A stretch of 64,000 bases of DNA from contig CACZJF010000004.1 in NCBI GenBank assembly GCA_902781455.1, forward strand, positions 1-64,000. Reading direction: 5' to 3'. The translations under genes and the position numbers were made by a program. This DNA is from an uncultured Lachnospiraceae bacterium (lineage in GTDB: Bacteria > Bacillota > Clostridia > Lachnospirales > Lachnospiraceae). Under the pieces are notes generated by a model that made no database searches, was not told the origin of the DNA, and saw nothing but the letters and a program-made list of their open reading frames with translations. The first letter of the stretch is position 1. The number at the start of each line of letters is the position of its first letter. Positions 52,651-61,252 of the stretch are shown piece after piece.

Positions 52651-53490
52651 ATGAGTCTCCTTGAAGCAAAACATATTACAAAGGGATATGACGGCAGGAC
52701 GATCATTCAGGATATCAGCATTCACCTGGAGACAGGGGAGTTGATCTCTCTTCTGGGACTGAGCGGATCCGGAAAGACGACACTGTTTCAGGTGCTTTCG
52801 GGTCTGACCAGACCGGAAGAGGGCGAGGTGTTTCTGGATGGCCGTGAGATTACGGGAAAGCCCGGGGCGGTCAGCTATATGCTGCAGAAGGATCTGCTCC
52901 TGCCGCACAAGAAAGTGATCGATAACGTTTCGCTTCCGCTTGTCCTGAAAGGGATGAAGAAGAAGGACGCCAGAGAGGTGGCAGACCGCTTCTTCGCGGA
53001 ATTCGGGCTGGACGGATATCAGGACAAGTATCCGGACCGTATGTCAGGCGGAATGAGGCAGCGGGCGGCATTTCTGCGCACCTACCTCTCCACGATGGTG
53101 CAGACAGACGATGTGCCGGGCCTGGACACTGCGGCTTTGGCAGGCGCAGATCCGGGAGGTGCCGGCCGGAATCCTGCGGCGCACGGCGCGGCGCTTCTGG
53201 ACGAGCCGTTCTCCGCGCTGGATACCATCACAAAGGGGCAGCTGCATACCTGGTATCTGGAGATGATGCAGAGGATCCGGCTGTCCACCATCTTTATCAC
53301 ACATGACATCGACGAGGCGATTCTGCTCTCAGACCGGATCTATCTGATGACCGGCCGTCCGGGCGTAATTGACCATGAGATCAGAATTCTGCCTCCGAGG
53401 GAACAAAGAAAAGAGTTCAACCTGACACAGGCGTTTCTCGCGTATAAGAAGCAGATCATCCAGATTCTCGGTACCGCGGAATCTGCGTAA
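52651..53490 (+). CDS. ABC transporter ATP-binding protein, ThiZ-type, with internal insertion
   Basis: The 279-residue ATPase has Walker A GLSGSGKT (36-43), signature MSGGM (131-135) and Walker B ALLDEPF (181-187). Between signature and Walker B, residues about 147-180 read as a Gly/Ala/Asp-rich stretch (STMVQTDDVPGLDT and on). In this family only about seven to eight residues normally stand here (RTYLFSG..LLDEP). The frame stays open across it, so the gene is not interrupted. Whether the insert is tolerated in the protein is unclear. The remaining H-loop FITHDIDEA is intact. Confidence 0.87.
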   Translation: MSLLEAKHITKGYDGRTIIQDISIHLETGELISLLGLSGSGKTTLFQVLSGLTRPEEGEVFLDGREITGKPGAVSYMLQKDLLLPHKKVIDNVSLPLVLKGMKKKDAREVADRFFAEFGLDGYQDKYPDRMSGGMRQRAAFLRTYLSTMVQTDDVPGLDTAALAGADPGGAGRNPAAHGAALLDEPFSALDTITKGQLHTWYLEMMQRIRLSTIFITHDIDEAILLSDRIYLMTGRPGVIDHEIRILPPREQRKEFNLTQAFLAYKKQIIQILGTAESA

Positions 53491-53513
53491 TTCCCATCTG
53501 TTCACATTGCCTC

Positions 53514-53542
53514 TTGTTCAGATAAGATAAATAGGATAGAAT
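53514..53542 (+). promoter_or_regulatory. Promoter of the fructokinase gene
   Basis: TTGTTC (53514-53519), 17-base spacer, TAGAAT (53537-53542). It lies 20 bases behind the thi operon, which has no visible terminator of its own. Confidence 0.6.
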
Positions 53543-53625
53543 GATTCCAGACCCGCAGGTATGAGCGCGGACGACTGACGGCAGAGGAAGCTTTGCTGCC
53601 GGCAAGCAGAATACGGAGGCTGTTT

Positions 53626-54594
53626 ATGAGTAAAGAATACGATGTGGTAGCACTTGGGGAACTGCTGATTGACTTTACGGAAAGCGGACTGAGCGCGCAG
53701 GGCAATCCCCTGCTGGAGGTGAATCCGGGAGGCGCTCCCGGCAACGTTCTTTCCATGCTTCAGAACTACGGCAGGAAGACAGCCTTCATCGGGAAGGTTG
53801 GAAAAGACATGTTCGGCAGGCTTCTGCTGGAGGCAGTGGGCAGCTGCGGGATCGATACGAAGTCGATTCTGGTGGACGATCAGGTCCATACGACGCTGGC
53901 CTTTGTCCAGACTTTTGAAGATGGCGACAGAGATTTCTCTTTCTACCGGGATCCGGGCGCGGATATGATGCTGACGAAGGAAGAGGTGGACACAGACCTT
54001 CTGAAGAACACAAAGGTCTTTCATTTCGGAACACTTTCTTCCACCCATCCTGGTGTCAGAGAGGCGACGCGGTATGCCATCGATGTGGCGAAAGAAGCAG
54101 GCGCGGTGATTTCATTTGACCCGAACTTAAGGGAACCGCTCTGGAAGAGCCTGGACGACGCGAAAGCGGAGATCGCGTACGGTCTTGGAAAGTGCGACCT
54201 TCTGAAGATTTCGGACAATGAGGTGGAGTTCATGTGCGGCACCGATGATTATGACAAGGGTGCGCAGATGCTCAGGGAAGCATATGGGATTCCGCTGATT
54301 CTGGTCACGATGGGCAAGGCGGGAAGCCGGGCTTACTACAAGGATATGCGTGTGGAAGCGGCTCCATTCCTGCAGGAGAACACGATCGAGACGACCGGCG
54401 CGGGCGATACTTTCTGCGCGACTTCCATCCATACCGTCCTGAAGTATGGGATCGACAGCCTGACAGAGGAGAACCTGAAGGAGCTTCTCACCTACGCAAA
54501 CGCGGCCGCGTCCCTGATTACGACCAGGAAGGGTGCGCTGCGCGTCATGCCGGCGCTTGACGAAGTGAAGCTTCTGGCCGGCACCAGGCTGTGA
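53626..54594 (+). CDS. PfkB-family fructokinase
   Basis: The 322-residue sugar kinase has the PfkB signature start VALGELLIDFTESG, the sugar-binding NPGGAPGNV, ISFDPNLREPLWKS, and ETTGAGDTF with catalytic base D261. It matches fructokinases closely (DPNLR, ALRVMP end). It phosphorylates the fructose freed by the GH32 enzyme at 59519. The start at 53626 is preceded by ACGGAGG. It is single, between its own promoter and a terminator, and is probably under the same regulator as the transporter. Confidence 0.92.
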   Translation: MSKEYDVVALGELLIDFTESGLSAQGNPLLEVNPGGAPGNVLSMLQNYGRKTAFIGKVGKDMFGRLLLEAVGSCGIDTKSILVDDQVHTTLAFVQTFEDGDRDFSFYRDPGADMMLTKEEVDTDLLKNTKVFHFGTLSSTHPGVREATRYAIDVAKEAGAVISFDPNLREPLWKSLDDAKAEIAYGLGKCDLLKISDNEVEFMCGTDDYDKGAQMLREAYGIPLILVTMGKAGSRAYYKDMRVEAAPFLQENTIETTGAGDTFCATSIHTVLKYGIDSLTEENLKELLTYANAAASLITTRKGALRVMPALDEVKLLAGTRL

Positions 54595-54684
54595 GAAACC
54601 GGGACTGTGCCATAAGCAATGCAATCGTCCGCGGCTGGTTTTACGCAGGCTGAAAAAAGAGGATGAATCAGATCCTGGAAGAAT

Positions 54685-54729
54685 CCGGAGGACAGGGAAC
54701 GGTATCTGTTCCTGTCCTTCGGTTTTTTT
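54685..54729 (+). terminator. Rho-independent terminator behind the fructokinase gene
   Basis: Long GC-rich stem with one bulge (54685-54700 with 54708-54722) followed by seven T residues. The next 60 bases lead into the lacI-type promoter; otherwise this 320-base gap holds nothing more. Confidence 0.9.
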
Positions 54730-54794
54730 GCGGTTCTGTAGCTGCCTTGGTCAGAATAACGGAAAAGAGTCCTGCTTCCGGGAAGAATGTCTAG

Positions 54795-54823
54795 TTGACC
54801 CGGAAAAAAAGGAGTGGTAGGAT
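54795..54823 (+). promoter_or_regulatory. Promoter of the LacI-family regulator gene
   Basis: TTGACC (54795-54800), 17-base spacer, TAGGAT (54818-54823), about 90 bases before the ATG. Confidence 0.65.
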
Positions 54824-54916
54824 GTGCTGACTGATTCACATGTTGAGACAGGTTGTCTGCTGACTCGAACTGAGGAAAGCGTAAGGAAGCAATGTGTGGC
54901 AGCGGGAGGATATACT

Positions 54917-55897
54917 ATGGCGACCTTGAAAGACGTAGCACGTGAGGCAGGCTTGTCGGTCGGAACTGTATCGAGAGTTCTGAATAACCGGGGATACATC
55001 AGTGAGGAGACAAGAACCAGTGTCCGGGATGCGATGGCCAGGCTGCATTACCAGCCGAACGCTATGGCCAGATCATTGTCCAAGAGGAGCAGCTCGATGA
55101 TCGGGGTGATTGTTCCGAGCATTTCCCACCCCTATTTTGCCAAGGTGTTGAGTTGTCTGGAAAGTGCCGCTCATGAAAAGAACTATCAGCTTCTCCTGTT
55201 CTGTTCACAGGGAAAGGTTTCCCGCGAGGAGGAATACGTCAGTGTATGCAGCAGCAACCGGGTAGCAGGTCTGGTGCTTTGTTCCGGTACGGTAAAGACG
55301 GGCGAGCTGCGTGATCTGGGATTTCCGGTCGTAACCTTCGAGCGTTTTCTCAACAACGCGGATGCCGGAGTGGAATGCGACAATTATGAAGGCGGCGTGA
55401 TTGCTGCCCGGGAGCTGATCCGGGCCGGGAGCAGGAAACTGCTGTGCATCAGCGGCGCCGGGGAGGTTTCCATGCCTGCGGATGCGCGCAGAGAAGGATT
55501 TCTGGACGTATGCAGTGAACACCCTGAGATAGAGGTGAAGGTATGTCTGTGCGCGCCGGAACATCTGGACGACCTGAATTATGTGCAGGAGCTGAGAACC
55601 TTTCTGGACGAGATGCCGGATACGGACGGGATCTTTGCCGGATCAGACGTGATCGGGATGCAGGCGATGACTGAGCTTGCGAAGCGGGGCAGGCGGGTTC
55701 CGGAGGACGTCAGGATTGTCGGATATGATGATGTGAATCTGGCACGAATGACGAACCCACAGCTGACCACAATCCGGCAGCCGGTGCCTGAGATGGCAAA
55801 GGAGTGTATTGATATCATCATGAAGGCTGCCAGGAATGAGAGCTATCCTGCCAGAACGATGTTTCATGTCACATTGGAGCGAAGAGGAACAACATGA
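54917..55897 (+). CDS. LacI-family transcription repressor of the sucrose/fructan locus
   Basis: The 326-residue protein has the LacI helix-turn-helix start MATLKDVAREAGLSVGTVSRVLNNRGYISEETR and a hinge helix PNAMARSLSKR. The periplasmic-binding-like effector domain follows (IGVIVPSISHPYFA). The start at 54917 has GGGAGGA upstream. Placement between fructokinase and the sugar ABC genes, and the 16-bp operator at 56049, mark it as the local regulator. The inducer is likely sucrose, fructose or a phosphate of them (inference). Confidence 0.92.
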   Translation: MATLKDVAREAGLSVGTVSRVLNNRGYISEETRTSVRDAMARLHYQPNAMARSLSKRSSSMIGVIVPSISHPYFAKVLSCLESAAHEKNYQLLLFCSQGKVSREEEYVSVCSSNRVAGLVLCSGTVKTGELRDLGFPVVTFERFLNNADAGVECDNYEGGVIAARELIRAGSRKLLCISGAGEVSMPADARREGFLDVCSEHPEIEVKVCLCAPEHLDDLNYVQELRTFLDEMPDTDGIFAGSDVIGMQAMTELAKRGRRVPEDVRIVGYDDVNLARMTNPQLTTIRQPVPEMAKECIDIIMKAARNESYPARTMFHVTLERRGTT

Positions 55898-56048
55898 TAA
55901 CCGCTTGACATACTCAGGCGCGGGGATTTCGAAGTCGTTTTCGTAGTTTCCGCGTCTTTTTCTATGCATTTGAACGAAAATTAATGCACAAAAGGGATAA
56001 TAAAAACAGAAAACCTTTGGTAAATTCCCCCAAAATCTCAGTTAAACA

Positions 56049-56074
56049 TGTCAATCGATTGACAGACGATCGTC
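56049..56074 (+). promoter_or_regulatory. LacI-type operator
   Basis: TGTCAATCGATTGACA (56049-56064) is a perfect 16-bp palindrome with the central CG typical of LacI-family operators. A second 10-bp palindrome GACGATCGTC (56065-56074) follows directly. The first overlaps the -35 box of the promoter, so a bound repressor would block polymerase. Confidence 0.85.
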
Positions 56075-56087
56075 AAAATGCTACATT
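56059..56087 (+). promoter_or_regulatory. Promoter of the sugar ABC transporter operon
   Basis: TTGACA (56059-56064), 17-base spacer, TACATT (56082-56087). The -35 hexamer is the right half of the operator palindrome. Confidence 0.8.
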
Positions 56088-56131
56088 AAACACACCTAAT
56101 GTTCTTTTATTTATTTTCCAGGAGGGAAGAG

Positions 56132-57376
56132 ATGAAGAAATTTATTACAGTAATCGCAACTATTACAGCGGCAGCTATGGCAGCGGCGCCGGTTATGGCA
56201 GCTACCGAGCTTACCGTATTCAACTCCAAGTCTGAGATTCAAACTCAGTATGAAGAGGAAGCAGCAGTTTATTCAGAAGAAAAGGGCGTCGACATGACCG
56301 TTACAATGTCGAACGATCCGGTTATCACGCACATGGGAACCAAGTATGCTTCCAACGATCCGTACGTACTGTCGATGGTCGATGCGAAGGATATCTACTC
56401 CCTGACCCCGGAGCATGGAATTGATCTGGCCGGCACGGACGCGGCTGCAGATACCGATTATGCCATCGAGATCGACGGCAAGGTAGCGGCTCTTCCGTTC
56501 TGCGTAGAGGCACGCGGTGTCATGTACAATAAGACTGCGATCGAGGACATCACCGGTGAAGAGTTCGATCCGGCCTCTGTTGCCACACTGGACGACTTTA
56601 CCGCGCTTCTTGACAAGCTGGTCGAGGGCGGCATGGAAGCTCCGGTCGCGATCATGTCCGAGGACTGGTCCCTGGCAGCACATTACCTTGCACAGGTCGT
56701 GGAAGAACAGGAAGATCCGGAAGCATTTGTCGCACAGCTGCTTGCCGGTGAGGCTGACATCATCAACAATGCGAAGTTCAACTCTCTGATGGATACCTTT
56801 GATGTTCTGATGAAGTACAACTACGCACAGGGCGGCGCTGCTGCGACAGCTGACCGCAACACCTCTGAAGACATGCTGGCATGGGGCGATGTGGCGTTCA
56901 TGTTCGGCGGCAACTGGGACTGGTCCCTGATTGTTCAGTCTGAGTCTGACAGCGAGATGGGCATGATGCCGGTTCCGCAGAATACGGATGACGGCTCCAA
57001 TGAGAAGCTTGTCGGCGGCGGCTCCAAGTATTACTTCATTGACAGCTCTGTCTCCGAAGAGCAGCAGCAGGCAGCAATTGATTTCCTGAACTGGATGGCA
57101 GTTGATCCGGAAGGCCAGGAATTCGTAACCAATACCTGCGCACTGGTTTCTCCGTACAAGAGCAACACGCTTGAAGTTTCCGATCCGCTGTCTGTTTCCG
57201 TCAAGGCTTATGCAGACGCCGGCAACCTGATCCCGAACTACAACTTCTTCCCGGATGATCACATCACTGTTGTAGGAGCTCTGATGCAGAAGTATCTCGG
57301 AGGTGAGCTTGACAGGGAAGGTCTTGCGGAAGATCTGACTGAGTACTGGAAGGGCGCTTCCATCATCGAGCACTGA
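56132..57376 (+). CDS. Sugar ABC transporter substrate-binding protein (CUT1 type)
   Basis: The 414-residue protein has a signal peptide (ending VMA-AT, about 24) and the fold of the extracellular solute-binding family 1. It shows ELTVFNSKSEIQTQYEEEA at the start, PFCVEARGVMYNKTAIED, and GDVAFMFGGNWDWSLI. No lipobox cysteine is present, unusual for a Gram-positive binding protein. The start at 56132 follows GGAGGG. It heads the operon with two permeases and a GH32 gene, so sucrose or fructo-oligosaccharides are the likely cargo. Confidence 0.92.
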   Translation: MKKFITVIATITAAAMAAAPVMAATELTVFNSKSEIQTQYEEEAAVYSEEKGVDMTVTMSNDPVITHMGTKYASNDPYVLSMVDAKDIYSLTPEHGIDLAGTDAAADTDYAIEIDGKVAALPFCVEARGVMYNKTAIEDITGEEFDPASVATLDDFTALLDKLVEGGMEAPVAIMSEDWSLAAHYLAQVVEEQEDPEAFVAQLLAGEADIINNAKFNSLMDTFDVLMKYNYAQGGAAATADRNTSEDMLAWGDVAFMFGGNWDWSLIVQSESDSEMGMMPVPQNTDDGSNEKLVGGGSKYYFIDSSVSEEQQQAAIDFLNWMAVDPEGQEFVTNTCALVSPYKSNTLEVSDPLSVSVKAYADAGNLIPNYNFFPDDHITVVGALMQKYLGGELDREGLAEDLTEYWKGASIIEH

Positions 57377-57429
57377 AGACACGAAAAGAGTCAGACATCA
57401 TACGTGAATTCTTTTGAGCTGACATGACA

Positions 57430-57463
57430 GAAGGAGGTATCGGCTGATACCGGTACCTCCTTC
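57430..57463 (+). terminator. Hairpin between binding protein and permease genes
   Basis: GAAGGAGGTA/TACCTCCTTC stem with further inner pairing, followed by CGTGTTATT. A partial terminator or stabiliser here would make the binding protein more abundant than the permeases, a common design. The T tract is short, so termination is probably incomplete. Confidence 0.6.
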
Positions 57464-57557
57464 GTGTTATTCAATAGCAGGAGCTGTCACAACGCAGCCT
57501 GGACCGGCCTGTCTGCCGGGCGGGCAGCCGGGTGGTTCCTTAAGTAGGGAGAATGGC

Positions 57558-58439
57558 ATGAAAAGAAATACAACGTCCTATAAGGTCACACAGTATCTCA
57601 TGTTTGCCGGCCCTGCGACCGTACTGTTCTGCGCAGTTGTCATCATTCCGCTGGTCTATGGTTTTTATCTGACCTTTACCAGCTGGGATGGCATCTCCGC
57701 CAGCAAGCCCTTTGTGGGCGCGGCCAATTACGCGGCAGCGTTTGGTGACGGCGACTTCTGGGTTGCTCTGGGCAGAACTCTGATTTATTCGGCGATCGCA
57801 GTGATTCTGGTTAACGTGATGGCTTTTTTTCTTTTTTTCTTGGTTCCCAGAGGAATCAAGGGACAGAACTTCTTCCGCGCGGGCTTCTTTATTCCGAACC
57901 TGATCGGCGGTATCGTTCTTGGTTATATCTGGCAGTTTGTTTTCAATAAGGCTATTACCGCGATCGGTGAGAACCTGAACATCGGATTCCTGAAGAACTC
58001 CTGGCTCAGCACACCAAGCGGCGCAATGGCCTGTATGATCATTGTTGCTGTCTGGCAGTATGCGGGCTATATGATGCTGATCTACGTGGCAGGATTCATG
58101 AGCGTATCCAAGAGCCTGATTGAGGCGGCACAGATTGACGGCTGCACACAGTCCCAGGCGACATGGAAGGTTATCGTTCCTCTGATGAGAGCATCCTTCG
58201 TACAGTGTCTGTTCCTGACCATTACCAGATGCTTCATGGTTTACGACGTCAACCTGTCGTTGACGAATGGCGAACCGTATAATTCCTCTGTCATGGCAGC
58301 AATGCATGTGTACAGAACCGCATTTACAAACCGCGCGTTTGGTACCGGCCAGGCAGAGGCACTGATCCTTTTCATCGTCTGTGCGATTGTTGGCGTCACA
58401 CAGGTTTACGTTGGACGTAAGGGGGAGGTGAGTGCGTAA
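57558..58439 (+). CDS. Sugar ABC transporter permease 1 (MalF type)
   Basis: The 293-residue permease has six membrane segments and the EAA loop SLIEAAQIDGCTQSQATWKVIVPLM typical of CUT1 permeases. The ATG at 57558 is preceded by TAGGGAGAA. Its stop overlaps the ATG of permease 2 (TAATG), so the two are translated together. No ATPase gene is in the operon; as in many Firmicutes a shared MsmK/UgpC-type ATPase elsewhere probably energises the system. Confidence 0.93.
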   Translation: MKRNTTSYKVTQYLMFAGPATVLFCAVVIIPLVYGFYLTFTSWDGISASKPFVGAANYAAAFGDGDFWVALGRTLIYSAIAVILVNVMAFFLFFLVPRGIKGQNFFRAGFFIPNLIGGIVLGYIWQFVFNKAITAIGENLNIGFLKNSWLSTPSGAMACMIIVAVWQYAGYMMLIYVAGFMSVSKSLIEAAQIDGCTQSQATWKVIVPLMRASFVQCLFLTITRCFMVYDVNLSLTNGEPYNSSVMAAMHVYRTAFTNRAFGTGQAEALILFIVCAIVGVTQVYVGRKGEVSA

Positions 58440-59308
58440 TGTATGAACTTGAGAATGCAAAGGCTGCGCGCCGCAGGAAGATCATGAATGTCATCATGTG
58501 GGTCGTCCTTCTGATCCTGTTTATCCTGTTCATCTTCCCGTTCCTGATCGCACTGCTCAATGTCTTTAAGGCCAATGCGGATATCAACAGATTCCCGCTT
58601 GCCCTGATCGGTCCGAGAAAGGGATTTGTCACGAGCAACTTCCCGACCGCGATGGAGAAGATGCACTTCTGGAGAGTTTTCGGAAACTCTGCGATTATCA
58701 CCGTTTCCGCGACGATCCTGACACTGCTGTTTTCCGGAATGGCTTCATTTGTGATTACCAGAAATAACTGGGTGGCATGCCGTCTGATCTTCGCTCTGAT
58801 GATCGCTTCGATGGTCATTCCGTTCCAGGTTCTGATGATCCCGATCGTGTCCATCTACGGCGGAACACTGAATCTTCTGAACCATCGGCTGACACTGATT
58901 CTGATGCATACCGGATTCTCGGTATCCATGGCGACCTTCATGTACAGCGGATCAATCAAAACCAACATTCCGCTGGAACTGGAAGAGGCTGCCCTGATCG
59001 ACGGCTGCACCAGATGGCAGACCTACTGGAAGGTCGTCTATCCGCTGCTTGGGCCGACGACCGCTACAGTCGCAATCATCGACGCGATGGCGTTCTGGAA
59101 TGACTATCTGCTTCCGAGCCTGATTCTGACCAAGCAGGATCTTTACACGATTCCGATTGCGACGCAGATGTTCTATGGATCTTACGCATCGGATATGGGC
59201 TGTATCCTTGCTGCTCTGATTCTGGCGATGCTGCCGATCCTGATTCTGTATCTTGTGATGCAGAAGTACATCGTTGAGGGTGTTACCTCCGGCGCAGTCA
59301 AGGGCTGA
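58439..59308 (+). CDS. Sugar ABC transporter permease 2 (MalG type)
   Basis: The 289-residue permease has six membrane segments, FPFLIALLNVFKANADINRFP after the first helix, and the EAA loop ELEEAALIDGCTRWQTYWKVVYPLL. It forms the heterodimeric channel with permease 1. RBS GGGGGAGGTG lies at the end of the preceding gene. A GC-rich terminator-like hairpin follows. Confidence 0.93.
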   Translation: MYELENAKAARRRKIMNVIMWVVLLILFILFIFPFLIALLNVFKANADINRFPLALIGPRKGFVTSNFPTAMEKMHFWRVFGNSAIITVSATILTLLFSGMASFVITRNNWVACRLIFALMIASMVIPFQVLMIPIVSIYGGTLNLLNHRLTLILMHTGFSVSMATFMYSGSIKTNIPLELEEAALIDGCTRWQTYWKVVYPLLGPTTATVAIIDAMAFWNDYLLPSLILTKQDLYTIPIATQMFYGSYASDMGCILAALILAMLPILILYLVMQKYIVEGVTSGAVKG

Positions 59309-59347
59309 GAATTACCGGGATTAAGCTTCCATATTTCATAAAGATCT

Positions 59348-59402
59348 GCAGCGGTCGCAGCGGAATGCCGGTGTGCATATCCGCCGCGGCCGCTGCGCTT
59401 TT
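59348..59402 (+). terminator. GC-rich terminator-like hairpin
   Basis: 17-bp stem (59348-59364 with 59380-59396, two G-U pairs) followed by GCTTTTG. It lies between permease 2 and the GH32 gene and may lower expression of the latter. Confidence 0.7.
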
Positions 59403-59518
59403 GTGACGAGCCTGCGGACAGCGCAGGGGACGGCCGGGTCTTAGGCAGAATGCGCCGTGCCATATGCTTTTTGATACTGTCTGCTTCCAGGCTGTGCGAA
59501 GAGGAAGGAATATCATCA

Positions 59519-61012
59519 ATGAAAATCAGTGAAAAGCTCGAAAAGGTAAGAGAATATGAGAGTACGATGGGTGCCAGGATTCCGGAAGCGGACAGGCCTG
59601 CATTTCATCTGTGCAGCAGAGTCGGCTGGATGAATGATCCGAATGGTTTCTCCTATTACAAAGGGAAATATCATCTGTTCTACCAGTATTTTCCTTATAA
59701 CACGGTCTGGGGCCCCTGCCACTGGGGACATGCCGTATCAGATGATCTGATTCACTGGGCATATCTTCCGGCAGCGCTGGCACCGGATGAAGCGTATGAC
59801 AAAGACGGATGCTTCTCCGGATCGGCAGTCAATCTTCCGGATGGCCGCCAGATGATCATCTATACCGGAGTCCTGAAAAAGATAACGGAGGATGGAAGCG
59901 TCCGGGAACTGCAGCAGCAGTGTCTTGCGTTCGGTGACGGACTGAACTATGAGAAATATGAAAAAAATCCCGTCCTGACGATGGAGGATCTGCCTGAGGG
60001 CTGCAGCCCTTATGATTTCCGTGATCCGAAGATCTGGCAGGAAGAAGACGGTACTTACCGGATCGTTGCCTGCTGCGCGACGATCAGCCGGGACGCGAAG
60101 ATCGTGATGTTATCCAGCAAAGATGGAATCAGATGGAATCATGCAAGACTGCTGATTCAGAATTTTGACCGGTTCGGGAAGGTGTGGGAATGCCCGGATT
60201 TCTTTCCGATGGAGGATAAATGGGTGCTTCTGACAAGCCCGATGGATATGCTGCCGGAAGGATTTGAATACCATAACGGAAACGGAACTCTGTGCCTGAT
60301 CGGAGAATATGACGATGAGAAAGGCGTCTTTGTTCCGCAGCATGATCAGGCGATTGATTATGGGATTGATTTCTACGCGACGCAGACAATTCTGAGTCCG
60401 GACGGCAGAAGGATCATGATTGCGTGGATGCAGAACTGGGATACAACGCCGGGATATCGTCTTGATCCAACCAGCTGGTTCGGCCAGATGACAATCCCGA
60501 GGGAGCTTTCCATCAGGAACGGCAGGCTCTGTCAATGGCCGGTCCGTGAGCTGGAACAGATTCGCGCAAACCGGATCTTTTATGAAAACGTCTATGTGAA
60601 TGGTGAAATGGAACTGGAAGGCATCCGGGGCCGCTGCGTGGATCTGGAGATCGAAGTGCACAGCGCGGATCCGGAACACCCGTATGAAAAGTTCGTGATC
60701 AAGTTCGCAGCCGGCGGCAGATACTATACGATGCTGAGTTATCATCCGCAGGACTGTATCATGAAGATCGACCGGAAGTTCTCCGGCTCCCGGCGTGCGA
60801 TTATTCACCAGAGAAGGGCTGAGGTTCCTTCTGAGGACGGATCCGTCAGAATCCGGCTGATTCTGGACCGGTTCAGCGCGGAGGCATTTGTCAATGGGGG
60901 CGCGCAGACGATCACCGCAAATCTCTATACGGATATGGGCGCGCAGCGGATTCTGTTCTCTGCCCAGGGTGCTGTATCGATGAATATCGTAAAGTATGAT
61001 CTGATCAGGTAA
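59519..61012 (+). CDS. GH32 beta-fructosidase (sucrose/sucrose-6-phosphate hydrolase)
   Basis: The 497-residue enzyme has the GH32 triad: nucleophile D40 in WMNDPNG, transition-state stabiliser D169 in FRDP, and acid/base E224 in WECPDF. A C-terminal beta-sandwich follows (DRFSAEAFVNGG). There is no signal peptide, so it acts in the cytoplasm on sugars brought in by the ABC transporter: sucrose or short fructans. Fructose released goes to the PfkB kinase. The start at 59519 follows GAGGAAGGA; an upstream in-frame ATG at 59450 is rejected for lack of RBS and of homology. Confidence 0.95.
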   Translation: MKISEKLEKVREYESTMGARIPEADRPAFHLCSRVGWMNDPNGFSYYKGKYHLFYQYFPYNTVWGPCHWGHAVSDDLIHWAYLPAALAPDEAYDKDGCFSGSAVNLPDGRQMIIYTGVLKKITEDGSVRELQQQCLAFGDGLNYEKYEKNPVLTMEDLPEGCSPYDFRDPKIWQEEDGTYRIVACCATISRDAKIVMLSSKDGIRWNHARLLIQNFDRFGKVWECPDFFPMEDKWVLLTSPMDMLPEGFEYHNGNGTLCLIGEYDDEKGVFVPQHDQAIDYGIDFYATQTILSPDGRRIMIAWMQNWDTTPGYRLDPTSWFGQMTIPRELSIRNGRLCQWPVRELEQIRANRIFYENVYVNGEMELEGIRGRCVDLEIEVHSADPEHPYEKFVIKFAAGGRYYTMLSYHPQDCIMKIDRKFSGSRRAIIHQRRAEVPSEDGSVRIRLILDRFSAEAFVNGGAQTITANLYTDMGAQRILFSAQGAVSMNIVKYDLIR

Positions 61013-61058
61013 ACAGGAATCAGAAGCATAGATCAAGAACGCCACCAGCGTTCATCCC

Positions 61059-61125
61059 GCAGCAGGTTCTTCCAACCATGTGTTCAGTGGAAACTGAAAC
61101 GTCAGGGGAGGGGCCTGCTGTTTTT
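61059..61125 (+). terminator. Possible terminator behind the GH32 gene
   Basis: CAGCAGG (61059-61065) and CCTGCTG (61114-61120) followed by TTTTT. The 48-base loop is long, so the call is weak. Confidence 0.35.
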
Positions 61126-61163
61126 CATGCTGTTTTCCAATACACAGATATTACACAATTGAA

Positions 61164-61190
61164 TTAGCACTCGACTCTTTACAGTGCTAA
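61164..61190 (+). promoter_or_regulatory. CIRCE element (HrcA operator) of clpB
   Basis: TTAGCACTC, nine bases, CAGTGCTAA. This matches the consensus TTAGCACTC-N9-GAGTGCTAA with one mismatch in the second arm. HrcA binds CIRCE and represses heat-shock genes. hrcA itself is not in the window. Confidence 0.9.
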
Positions 61191-61206
61191 CAATAAGTGA
61201 TATAAA
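61178..61206 (+). promoter_or_regulatory. Promoter of clpB
   Basis: TTTACA (61178-61183), 17-base spacer, TATAAA (61201-61206). The CIRCE element overlaps the -35 box. Confidence 0.65.
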
Positions 61207-61252
61207 GGAGGAAGATGAGGAAAGAAAAGAGTCTTCGGAAAGGAGGACAGCT

